Shown here: piece after piece, positions 53,732-61,319 of the stretch
Position numbering within the stretch: the first letter of the stretch is position 1
Layout of the letters: each line of letters opens with the position of its first letter
From: Clostridiales bacterium
GTDB lineage: Bacteria; Bacillota; Clostridia; Lachnospirales; Lachnospiraceae
Assembly (NCBI GenBank): GCA_018376135.1
Contig: JAHABX010000013.1
Location: 1 to 64,000 of the forward strand
Direction of reading: 5' to 3'
Length of the DNA: 64,000 bases
The notes under the pieces: generated by a model
Database searches by the model: none
Told to the model about the DNA's origin: nothing
Seen by the model: the letters and a program-made list of their open reading frames with translations, nothing else
Program-made: the position numbers and the translations under genes

Positions 53732-53902
53732 ATGTTTACCTGTGATTACATTGTAGCATCCATAGACGGGGATTACGCCATGCTCAGACAGCTGGATGCC
53801 CCTGATGCCGAATTAAAATGTGTGGCGAGAGCACTTCTCCCGCCAGAAATTACCGAAGGAACCCGACTGCACTATGAACTGCTGCAGTACGAGATCATCT
53901 GA
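53732..53902 (+). CDS. Small protein, 56 aa, weakly DUF3006-like
   Basis: ATG 53732-53734 with AAGGAG about 7 nt upstream opens a 56-aa frame, starting MFTCDYIVASIDGDYAMLRQ. The pattern (IDGDYAML, ALLPPEITEGTRLHYE) recalls small DUF3006-type proteins, a weak resemblance only. It converges on the J-domain gene with 6 nt between the stops and no terminator, so transcripts probably overlap. The frame is open upstream to 53645, but that stretch lies in the palindromic element. Confidence 0.65.
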   Translation: MFTCDYIVASIDGDYAMLRQLDAPDAELKCVARALLPPEITEGTRLHYELLQYEII

Positions 53903-53908
53903 TCTGCA

Positions 53909-54577
53909 TCAGCAGAAATAGATGCCCCCTCTTCCGCAGCAGCACATATTACAGAGCATATTGGCAATGCACAGCTTACAGCAGAAATCATTGCCCATCA
54001 TGCTCATTCCGCCGTAGGGCGCGCTCATCTGGTCATACCAGCCTCCGCCGCCCTGCAGCTGCTGCAGAAGCGCCTGATATTCCATCCGGTTCGGTTCCAT
54101 TGCCGCCGCATGTTTTGCATGCTCCAGTGCGACCACGTTATTGCCCAGCCCATTGTTGGCAATCGCACTCAGATAATACCAGTGAGCCCCCTTCTGACTC
54201 ATCCCGGACAGTACATTGAGCGCCTCATTATATTTGCCGGCACGGATATAGTTCATCGCCGCATTCAGATAATTTGTATATTCATCGCTCTGACCTGCGC
54301 TGCTTCTCTGCTGATACCCGCCAAAGCCGCCATAACTTCCATATCCACCGTACCCATTGGTGCTTCCGTATCCGGAATACCCCTGTTCCTTCTCCTTCAT
54401 GATCTGGTCATATGCCGCCTGCACCTGCTTGAATTTTTCCTCAGCCCGTGCTGCGTTCGGATTATTCACATTGGCATCCGGATGATATTTCCGGCTGAGC
54501 GTCCGGTACGCTTTTTTTATTTCCTCATCTGAAGCTCCCCGTTTGAGCCCCAGCACTTCATATGGATCTGTCATCAT
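53909..54577 (-). CDS. J-domain protein with TPR-like middle and C-terminal cysteine string
   Basis: DnaK co-chaperone-type protein of 222 aa. The J domain spans residues 4-60 with an intact HPD at 32-34, so it should stimulate an Hsp70. A Gly/Tyr-rich linker occupies 66-89. A helical TPR-like part follows at 98-175 (NYIRAGKYNEALNVLSGM, then AHWYYLSAIANNGLGN). The C-terminal 24 residues hold eight cysteines (FCCKLC, MLCNMCCCGRG, final FC). The ATG (54575-54577) overlaps the upstream stop by 2 nt (ATGATGA context), so it is coupled to the DUF5685 gene. The tail could bind metal, be lipidated or be membrane-associated; none of this can be told from sequence alone. Confidence 0.85.
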   Translation of the reverse strand: MMTDPYEVLGLKRGASDEEIKKAYRTLSRKYHPDANVNNPNAARAEEKFKQVQAAYDQIMKEKEQGYSGYGSTNGYGGYGSYGGFGGYQQRSSAGQSDEYTNYLNAAMNYIRAGKYNEALNVLSGMSQKGAHWYYLSAIANNGLGNNVVALEHAKHAAAMEPNRMEYQALLQQLQGGGGWYDQMSAPYGGMSMMGNDFCCKLCIANMLCNMCCCGRGGIYFC

Positions 54578-55413
54578 GACTCTTTTTCTGTTTCCTTTCT
54601 CCGGCAGCGGATCTGACCATAGCGTGTCCATACCCCTGCATACAATATGTTCCGCAGAATCTGTGCATCCTCCAGAATCGGCAGCGTCTCAAAAGCCTGA
54701 GATGTCTCCGCCATCATCATCTTCAGTATCTGCTGGCAGTCCTGCTCAAAAGTATCCTTTTTATATAATTCAGCAAGAGGATTATACCTTCCTCTCTTCA
54801 GGTCTTCTTCTATATCCTCATAGGCATCCATCAGATAAATAAACTTGCCAAAGAAAAAGCCCATGCGCCGCAGCTTATCTTCCCATTCGTCCTGACGGCA
54901 CACGAACAATTCTGCCATAATTTCTCCAAAAAATCCAGCAGTTTTATCAATATCACAGATATTATCCTTTTCAAAGGCTCCCAGCTCCTCAAGAAGACGC
55001 TCCGTCTTCCCGGCTTTTTCTCCGTAGAGCTTCCTGATCTTACGCATCTTTCCCTTCAGAAGCCAGGCAAAAAGAAGTCCTCTCACCTTCCGGTCATCCT
55101 GCCAGTCGTCCAGACACTTATAGTAGGTCAGGAGCACATTCATATCCGCCGCATAGTCAAAATACGGATTCTCCCGATAATGATGCTTCTGCAGAGGATG
55201 GGCAAGACACCTGCCGCACCCGGTCTGCGTCTCCGGCTCATACAGACCTGTAAGCAGAAGCCCCAGAAATGTCATGTCAAAGCTCAGTGTCATCTGCCCC
55301 AGTCTGCCATGACGCTTCTTCAGACAGCGGCACAGACCGCAGTAGCTGGCACGATAGGTCTCGTATTCTCTGACCTTCAGTTCCGGCTTATGTACGACAA
55401 TATATCCGAACAT
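54574..55413 (-). CDS. DUF5685 family protein
   Basis: All-helical 279-aa protein of unknown function. It opens with a conserved Cys-rich segment (YCGLCRC, Cys25, 28, 30) and has a second pair, CGRC, at 66-69. Residues 101-107 read LDDWQDD and 196-212 read DAYEDIEEDLKRGRYNP. Two Asp-rich helices at this distance recall the metal-binding motifs of class I trans-prenyl/squalene synthase folds. That is a pattern I see, not a proven homology. It sits between a membrane zinc-ribbon gene and a J-domain gene, overlapping the latter. Confidence 0.8.
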   Translation of the reverse strand: MFGYIVVHKPELKVREYETYRASYCGLCRCLKKRHGRLGQMTLSFDMTFLGLLLTGLYEPETQTGCGRCLAHPLQKHHYRENPYFDYAADMNVLLTYYKCLDDWQDDRKVRGLLFAWLLKGKMRKIRKLYGEKAGKTERLLEELGAFEKDNICDIDKTAGFFGEIMAELFVCRQDEWEDKLRRMGFFFGKFIYLMDAYEDIEEDLKRGRYNPLAELYKKDTFEQDCQQILKMMMAETSQAFETLPILEDAQILRNILYAGVWTRYGQIRCRRKETEKES

Positions 55414-55416
55414 AGA

Positions 55417-55812
55417 TCAGCTCCTCTTCTGAAATTCATTTCCGCATTTGGGACAGCGCACCATAATCTTCCCTTTGCCCTTCGGAATACGGATCTTCTG
55501 CTTACACTTCGGGCAGGTATAGATATGATGGATCCTGCGCTCCTGCGCCAGCTTCTTCTGCTGATCAAGCCAGTATCTCACCCTGGCTGTCGCATTCAGA
55601 TATTTCTGATTCTCCGCATAACGCGCCGCATGATTTTTGGAAAAAATACGAAAATACCCATAAATGATCAATATCCATGCCAGCCAGTAAACCAGATTGC
55701 TGCGGACCAGAAAATTCAAAAGGATACATCCCAGCGCTGCGTAGATAAGGAATTTGGAAAACTGATCCTGTCCGTACCTTCCCTGCATAAAACGATAAAA
55801 CTTTTCTTTCAT
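55417..55812 (-). CDS. Membrane zinc-ribbon protein
   Basis: A 131-aa protein with two closely spaced hydrophobic helices (residues about 21-36 and 40-55) and a basic helical linker. A C-terminal zinc ribbon has CPKC at 100-103 and CPKC at 120-123, predicted on the cytoplasmic face. First gene of the three-gene unit with DUF5685 and the J-domain protein; 3 nt separate it from the next start. Function unknown. Confidence 0.78.
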   Translation of the reverse strand: MKEKFYRFMQGRYGQDQFSKFLIYAALGCILLNFLVRSNLVYWLAWILIIYGYFRIFSKNHAARYAENQKYLNATARVRYWLDQQKKLAQERRIHHIYTCPKCKQKIRIPKGKGKIMVRCPKCGNEFQKRS

Positions 55813-55900
55813 AATCGTAACCGACTCCTTTAATAAAAATAAAAATTTAGTCTATTGTAACGCAGGATTGTGAAATTATGATGAACTATTTCTAAAATTT

Positions 55901-56078
55901 TCACTCCGCTGTAATTTCGATCTGATTCTCTTCCGGTCCAAGGATACAGCTCTCATAGTAACCGTCCCCTGTCGTTCTGGGACCGCTCAGCACCGGATAG
56001 CCCGCTGTCCGGAGTGCTGCCGTCAAACGGTCTGTCCTCCTCCACCATATCCGGACGGGTCATGAGCTCCAGCCTCAT
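55901..56078 (-). pseudogene. Remnant of a VOC/glyoxalase family gene
   Basis: Two fragments of a VOC-family protein lie in different frames. From ATG 56076-56078 the frame reads MRLELMTRPDMVEE, the usual mid-protein LELM-RPD block. After a shift near 56035 another frame reads DRLTAALRTAGYPVLSGPRT and TGDGYYESCILGPEENQIEI, the C-terminal half, ending in TGA at 55901-55903. Compared with intact VOC proteins the first 45 or so residues and about 20-25 internal residues are missing. The start abuts the hydrolase stop (TGATG). A decayed gene is the simplest reading; a sequencing error would not restore the missing parts. Confidence 0.75.
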
Positions 56079-56602
56079 CACTCGCCCTCCACCTGAATCT
56101 GACACACCTTCATTGCCTCCAGCGCTGTTTTGTGACTCTTTGGGGTAACCCCTGCACAGCAGGATGCATCTACGATAATCTCCGCCTCCGGAAGAAATGC
56201 TTTTGCCAGAAGTGCGTTGGAGATCACACAGATATCCGTACAAAGTCCCACAAAAGTAATACTGCGAACCTGTTCCTCCTGATCTGCCGCCTGAAGAACC
56301 CCTCCAAGCTCAGCAGAACCAAAGGTCACCTTGTCAACTGCCGGCTCCTGACGAAGCGCCTCCAGCTCCGGGCGGATCTGCCACCCTTCGGTATTGCGGA
56401 TACAATGAGGCACCGGCAGCTTTTTCCCCTCCTGGGTCTCCATATAATTTTCTTCGTGGGTATCTCTCGTAAACAGTACCCGTCCGGAAAATTCCCGGAT
56501 CTTCTGCGCCACCTTCGGTACGACAGCAACTGCTTCTTTCGTACCCAGCGCTCCGTCAATAAAATCATTCTGCATATCCACAACTACTAAAATATCCTGC
56601 AT
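56078..56602 (-). CDS. Cysteine hydrolase, isochorismatase/nicotinamidase family
   Basis: A 174-aa hydrolase with the family triad: Asp in VVVDMQNDFIDGALGT, Lys in AVDKVTFGSAELGG, and Cys in DASCCAGVTPKSH. The sequence FVGLCTDICVISNALLAKAF supplies the cis-peptide region. This layout fits nicotinamidase/pyrazinamidase-like members. ATG 56600-56602 with AGGAGG about 9 nt upstream is used; the open frame to 56671 runs back through a terminator and is rejected. Confidence 0.85.
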   Translation of the reverse strand: MQDILVVVDMQNDFIDGALGTKEAVAVVPKVAQKIREFSGRVLFTRDTHEENYMETQEGKKLPVPHCIRNTEGWQIRPELEALRQEPAVDKVTFGSAELGGVLQAADQEEQVRSITFVGLCTDICVISNALLAKAFLPEAEIIVDASCCAGVTPKSHKTALEAMKVCQIQVEGE

Positions 56603-56648
56603 TTTCTTTCCCTCCTGCTGTTTTACTCTGCGTTTCCGGTTCTTCTTT

Positions 56649-56684
56649 AAAAAAATCCCTTTCTGCCGCACAGACAGAAAGGGG
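56649..56684 (-). terminator. Terminator of the carA-carB operon
   Basis: A 9-bp stem (56657-56665 and 56675-56683) followed on the minus strand by seven T, beginning 17 nt after the carB stop. Confidence 0.88.
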
Positions 56685-56700
56685 AAATCTTTTTGTTTAT

Positions 56701-59700
56701 TTAAAGTCTTGCAATATCGATCAGCGTCAGCTTCTTGCTGTCCGTATTTTCCAGAGAAGTAACAAGCGCTTTCGCCGTATCGATGGCAGTCAGTACATTG
56801 ACGCCGGTCTCAATGGCATTTCTGCGGATTACAAATCCGTCATGGCTCTTGTCCACACCCTGGGACGGAGTATCGATAACAAGATCGATCTGATGACCCA
56901 GGATCAGGTCCAGGATATTCGGGGATTCCTGCTCCAGCTTACGGGTCAGACGCACCTGCACATCTGCATTCATCAGTGCTTTTGCCGTGCCCTTGGTCGC
57001 ATAGATATTGTAGCCCAGTGCTTCAAAGCGCCTGGCGATCTCCACCGCCTCAGCCTTGTCCTCATCACGGACGGTCATGATCATATTCTTATGCTTCGGC
57101 AGATTGACGCCTGCCCCAAGGAAGGCTTTGTAAAGAGCCTCATTAAAGGTCTTTGCCAGACCAAGGCACTCACCGGTAGACTTCATCTCCGGTCCGAGAC
57201 CGATATCAGCGCCGCGGATCTTCTCAAAGGAGAATACCGGCATCTTGATCGCATAGTACTCCGCTTCCGGCTGAAGTCCCGGCGTATATCCGAGATCTTT
57301 GATCTTCTGTCCCAGAATCACCTTCGTTGCCAGCGGCACGATCGGAATACCGGTTACCTTGCTGATGTACGGCACGGTACGGCTGGAACGGGGATTTACC
57401 TCAATGACATAGACCTCGTCTCCTACTGCAATGAACTGAATGTTGATCAGTCCGATCACATGCAGGGAACGCGCCAGACGTCTCGTATATTCCTCAATGG
57501 TGGCCTTTACCTTCGCACTGATGCTCTGCGCCGGATATACGGAGATACTGTCTCCGGAATGGATACCGGCACGCTCAATATGCTCCATAATACCAGGGAT
57601 CAGGATATCCTCGCCGTCGCATACCGCATCGACCTCGATTTCCTTTCCCTGTAAATATTTATCAACCAGAATCGGATGATCCTGAGCAATACGGTTTATG
57701 ATACCGATGAACTCCTCCACATCCTTATCATTAATGGCGATCTGCATACCCTGTCCGCCCAGTACATAGGAAGGACGAACCAGAACCGGATAGCCCAGAC
57801 GGTTGGCAACTGCCTTTGCCTCTTCTGCCGTGTACACCGTATCTCCCTTCGGACGCGGGATACCGCATTCCTCCAGAATACCGTCAAACAGCTCTCTGTC
57901 CTCTGCCGCATCCACGTTCTCCGCAGAGGTTCCAAGGATCGGCACACCCATCTTCATCAGGGCTTCCGTCAGCTTGATGGCAGTCTGTCCACCGAACTGA
58001 ACCACTGCTCCGTCCGGCTTCTCCAGATTGACGATGCTCTCCACATCCTCCGGAGTCAGCGGCTCAAAGTACAGTTTATCTGCAATATCGAAGTCCGTAC
58101 TTACGGTCTCCGGGTTGTTGTTGATGATGATGGTCTCGTAGCCTTCCTTTGCAAATGCCCAGGTGCAGTGTACGGAACAGAAGTCGAACTCGATTCCCTG
58201 TCCGATCCGGATCGGTCCGGAGCCAAGGACAAGCACCTTTTTGCGGTCCTTCGTCTCCACCGCTTCGTTCTCGCTGCCGAATACGGAATAATAATACGGC
58301 GTGGTTGCCGGGAATTCTCCTGCACAGGTATCTACCATCTTGTAGGCAGCGGTGATTCCATTATCATAACGAAGCTTTTTCACTTCATCCTCTGTCTTCC
58401 CGGTCAGTCTTGCGATCACATTATCCGGGAATTCCATGCGTTTTGCCTCCCGCAACAGCTCCACGGTCAGCTCTTCCGTCTGAAGTGTCTTCTCCATCTC
58501 TACCAGAATCGCGATCTTATCGATAAACCATGGATCGATCTTTGTGGCATCAAAGATCTCCTTATAGGAAATACCCTGGCGGATCGCCTCTGCGATTACC
58601 CAGATTCTGCGGTCATCCACAACCGCAAGCTGCTCTAACAGCTCCTCACGTCCAAGGCTGCTGAAATCATAGGACAGCAGGCAGTCCACATGCTGCTCCA
58701 GAGAACGGATCGCTTTCATAAGACCGCCCTCAAAGCTGTCACCGATACTCATAACCTCTCCGGTCGCCTTCATCTGGGTGGTCAGCGTTCTCTTTGCACT
58801 GATAAATTTATCAAACGGAAGACGCGGCATCTTTACAACGCAGTAGTCTACCGTAGGCTCAAAACTGGACATGGTCTGTCCGGTGATGGCATTTTTGATC
58901 TCGTCCAGCGTATAACCAATGGCAATCTTGGATGCAACCTTTGCGATCGGGAAGCCGGTCGCCTTGGATGCCAGAGCAGAGGAACGGCTGAGACGCGGAT
59001 TTACCTCGATCACACAATATTCAAAGCTGTCCGGATTCAGGGCGAACTGCACGTTGCATCCGCCGGTGATCTCCAGCTCACTGATAATATTCAAGGCAGC
59101 GGTACGCAGCATCTTACACTCTCTTGCGCTCAGAGTCTGGGTCGGAGCCACAACGATACTGTCTCCGGTGTGCACACCGACTGCATCTACGTTCTCCATG
59201 TTACATACGGTGATCACGTTGCCCGCACCGTCACGCATAACCTCATATTCGATCTCTTTCCATCCGGCAATGCAGCGCTCTACCAGTACCTGACCCACAC
59301 GGGAAAGGCGGAGACCATTTGCCAGGATCTCTTCCAGCTCTGCCTGATTATGCGCAATACCGCCGCCGCTTCCGCCAAGGGTGTAAGCAGGACGCAGTAC
59401 CACCGGGTAACCGATCTTGTTGGAGAATGCAATACCGTCCTCCAGATTTTCTACTACCAGAGATGCCGCAACCGGCTCTCCGATCTTCTCCATGGTTGAC
59501 TTGAACTCCAGACGGTCCTCTGCCTTTTTGATCGTTCTGGAGGTGGTTCCGATCAGTTTGACTCCGGTCTCTTTGAAGAAGCCTCTCTCATCCAGCTCCA
59601 TGGCAAGGTTCAGACCTGCCTGTCCGCCAAGGGTTGGCAGCACACTGTCCGGCTTCTCCTTCAGAATCACCTGCTCCAGTACATCCACCGTCAGCGGTTC

Positions 59701-59898
59701 AATATATACACGGTCAGCAATATCCTTATCCGTCATGATCGTTGCCGGATTGGAGTTCAGAAGCACGACCTCCAGTCCCTCTTCCTTCAGGGCGCGGCAT
59801 GCCTGGGTTCCCGCATAGTCAAACTCAGCTGCCTGTCCGATGATGATCGGACCGGAACCAATTACGAGTACTTTCTTAATCTCAGGATTCTTAGGCAT
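56701..59898 (-). CDS. carB: Carbamoyl-phosphate synthase large subunit
   Basis: Makes carbamoyl phosphate from ammonia, bicarbonate and two ATP, with ammonia channelled from CarA. It has two homologous ATP-grasp halves: KKVLVIGSGPIIIGQAAEFD starts the first and KKVLVLGSGPIRIGQGIEFD the second, near residue 560. Each has a glycine-rich loop (RPAYTLGGSGGGIAHN and RPSYVLGGQGMQIAIN). The C-terminal MGS-like allosteric domain (residues about 935-1065) binds UMP or ornithine in other species. Length 1065 aa is full. It overlaps carA by 8 nt. Confidence 0.97.
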   Translation of the reverse strand: MPKNPEIKKVLVIGSGPIIIGQAAEFDYAGTQACRALKEEGLEVVLLNSNPATIMTDKDIADRVYIEPLTVDVLEQVILKEKPDSVLPTLGGQAGLNLAMELDERGFFKETGVKLIGTTSRTIKKAEDRLEFKSTMEKIGEPVAASLVVENLEDGIAFSNKIGYPVVLRPAYTLGGSGGGIAHNQAELEEILANGLRLSRVGQVLVERCIAGWKEIEYEVMRDGAGNVITVCNMENVDAVGVHTGDSIVVAPTQTLSARECKMLRTAALNIISELEITGGCNVQFALNPDSFEYCVIEVNPRLSRSSALASKATGFPIAKVASKIAIGYTLDEIKNAITGQTMSSFEPTVDYCVVKMPRLPFDKFISAKRTLTTQMKATGEVMSIGDSFEGGLMKAIRSLEQHVDCLLSYDFSSLGREELLEQLAVVDDRRIWVIAEAIRQGISYKEIFDATKIDPWFIDKIAILVEMEKTLQTEELTVELLREAKRMEFPDNVIARLTGKTEDEVKKLRYDNGITAAYKMVDTCAGEFPATTPYYYSVFGSENEAVETKDRKKVLVLGSGPIRIGQGIEFDFCSVHCTWAFAKEGYETIIINNNPETVSTDFDIADKLYFEPLTPEDVESIVNLEKPDGAVVQFGGQTAIKLTEALMKMGVPILGTSAENVDAAEDRELFDGILEECGIPRPKGDTVYTAEEAKAVANRLGYPVLVRPSYVLGGQGMQIAINDKDVEEFIGIINRIAQDHPILVDKYLQGKEIEVDAVCDGEDILIPGIMEHIERAGIHSGDSISVYPAQSISAKVKATIEEYTRRLARSLHVIGLINIQFIAVGDEVYVIEVNPRSSRTVPYISKVTGIPIVPLATKVILGQKIKDLGYTPGLQPEAEYYAIKMPVFSFEKIRGADIGLGPEMKSTGECLGLAKTFNEALYKAFLGAGVNLPKHKNMIMTVRDEDKAEAVEIARRFEALGYNIYATKGTAKALMNADVQVRLTRKLEQESPNILDLILGHQIDLVIDTPSQGVDKSHDGFVIRRNAIETGVNVLTAIDTAKALVTSLENTDSKKLTLIDIARL

Positions 59899-60970
59899 TC
59901 TTCTTCACCTCCATCATCTTCAGGAAACGGTCAAACAGACGGCTGGAATCCTCCATGCCAGGACATGCTTCCGGATAGTACTGTACAGTAACAATATCTT
60001 TGCCGATATATTTCAAACCTTCATTTGTTCCATCATTTACATTCTCAAACAGCGCAGCTGCCACCTCCGGCTTCACGCTGTCCATATCTACTCCATAGCT
60101 GTGATTCTGGGAAGAAATATAAACTCTTCCTGTCTCCAGATCTCTCACCGGATAGTTGCCTCCGCAGTGTGCGGATTTCAACTTGCAGGTATCTGCTCCT
60201 GCTGCCAGCGCCATCAGTTCATGCCCAAGACCAAAAGCAAAGACCGGAATATCTGCCTGATACAGTCTGCGAACCTCTTCGATCAGAGCTCCACATGCCT
60301 TCGGATCTCCAGGGCCGTTGGAGATCATAATGCCGTCCGGATCAGAAGCAAGGATCTCCTCTGCCGGTGTCTGTGCCGGATATACCGTCACTTCACAGCC
60401 ACGGTCTGTAAGAGCTGCCACCATACTGCGCTTCACTCCCAGATCCAGAAGGGCAACCTTGTATCCATCTCCCGGAAGTGTGGATTTTTCCCTGCAGGTC
60501 ACTTTGGAAACCTGCTCTCCCACCGAATAAGCTCTCAGCTTCTCCAGCACTTCCTCCTTATTATAATGCTCATTGGTCGTAATCATTCCATTCATCGTGC
60601 CGTGCTCACGAAGAAGCTTCGTCAGTGCACGGGTGTCAATTCCGCTGATACCCGGAATATCATTCTTTTCCAGAAAATTCTGAATCGTATCCTCAGACCG
60701 GAAATTACTTGGCATTCTGGACAGCTCACGGACGATAACGCCATCAACCCATGGTCTGCCGGACTCCATATCCTCATAACAGATTCCATAGTTGCCAATC
60801 AGCGGATATGTCATTGCTACCGCCTGCCCTGCGTATGAAGGGTCGGTCATAGTCTCCAGATAACCTGCCATGGATGTATTTGATACGATCTCACTGACTA
60901 CTTCTCTGGTAGAACCGATGCTTTTGCCAGTAAAGACATGCCCATCTTCCAAAATCAGAAATGCTTTCAT
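59891..60970 (-). CDS. carA: Carbamoyl-phosphate synthase small subunit
   Basis: Glutamine amidotransferase subunit that releases ammonia for CarB. The N-terminal domain starts MKAFLILEDGHVFTGKSIGS. The class I GATase domain has MISNGPGDPKAC, then the usual nucleophile block, here PVFAFGLGHELMALAAGA. At the nucleophile position the usual Cys of GxCLGHQ appears as Gly, since the text reads FGLGHE. The His and Glu of the triad are near QNHSYGVD and QYYPEACPG. The absence of the Cys would make glutaminase activity doubtful and ammonia-dependent synthesis likely. ATG 60968-60970 with AAAGGTG upstream gives 360 aa. Confidence 0.93.
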   Translation of the reverse strand: MKAFLILEDGHVFTGKSIGSTREVVSEIVSNTSMAGYLETMTDPSYAGQAVAMTYPLIGNYGICYEDMESGRPWVDGVIVRELSRMPSNFRSEDTIQNFLEKNDIPGISGIDTRALTKLLREHGTMNGMITTNEHYNKEEVLEKLRAYSVGEQVSKVTCREKSTLPGDGYKVALLDLGVKRSMVAALTDRGCEVTVYPAQTPAEEILASDPDGIMISNGPGDPKACGALIEEVRRLYQADIPVFAFGLGHELMALAAGADTCKLKSAHCGGNYPVRDLETGRVYISSQNHSYGVDMDSVKPEVAAALFENVNDGTNEGLKYIGKDIVTVQYYPEACPGMEDSSRLFDRFLKMMEVKKNA

Positions 60971-61020
60971 CTTTTCACCTTTTGTCCTTTCCTGTCTATT
61001 GTTATCTATAAATATGTTAT

Positions 61021-61255
61021 CCATAAGCCATGCCCGGCAGGCGTTCTTACGAACTCCTGCTGTCGGGCTGGCGCCCTATATCCGGCGACAACGCTGCGGC
61101 CGCTTCCAGCCATGCCCAGCAGGCGTTCTTACGAACTCCTGCTGTCGGGCTGGCGCCCTATATCCGGCGACAGCCAGCCTCCGGCTCGTCCATGCAGGCA
61201 TGACTCGCCAGAGGCTGGCTGTCACCGGATGCATGGCTTATAGATGCCCAAATTG
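61021..61255 (-). ncRNA. Structured tandem-repeat element in the carAB leader (candidate RNA or palindromic repeat)
   Basis: This stretch lies in the 349-nt gap between the phosphoribosyltransferase gene and carA. Closing arms of 11 bp (61023-61033 and 61231-61241) enclose two 65-bp direct repeats at 61026-61090 and 61108-61172, offset by 82 bp. A near-perfect 23-bp inverted repeat (61163-61185 with 61208-61230) is also enclosed. On the minus strand each direct repeat can fold into a CAGCAGG/CCTGCTG hairpin capped by GTTC-GTAA-GAAC, a GNRA-type loop. As the promoter at 61261-61289 lies upstream, the element is expected to be transcribed. Regulatory RNA and dispersed palindromic repeat are both possible. 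Confidence 0.6.
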
Positions 61256-61260
61256 TTAGT

Positions 61261-61289
61261 ATTATACACAAAAAGCAGAGGTTTGACAA
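61261..61289 (-). promoter_or_regulatory. Sigma-A promoter for carA-carB
   Basis: On the minus strand, -35 TTGTCA (61284-61289) and a perfect -10 TATAAT (61261-61266) with 17-nt spacing. The -35 lies in the loop and arm of the preceding terminator hairpin. The leader would be roughly 285 nt. Confidence 0.7.
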
Positions 61290-61297
61290 CCCCTGCT
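61269..61297 (-). terminator. Terminator of the phosphoribosyltransferase gene
   Basis: A 10-bp stem with one G-U pair (61274-61283 and 61288-61297), 4-nt loop and T-run on the minus strand, 22 nt after the stop. It overlaps the carAB promoter. Confidence 0.85.
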
Positions 61298-61319
61298 TCT
61301 GCATTTTTTTGAAACTATT

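Noticed and set aside
55953..56243. A 96-codon minus-strand frame across the hydrolase 3' end
   Set aside because: Most of it is out of frame with the hydrolase; its tail covers the VOC remnant, which explains the sequence better.
60971..61024. Upstream extension of carA by 18 codons
   Set aside because: The normal CarA start MKAFLILEDG at 60970 has its own ribosome-binding site, and the extension runs into the structured leader.
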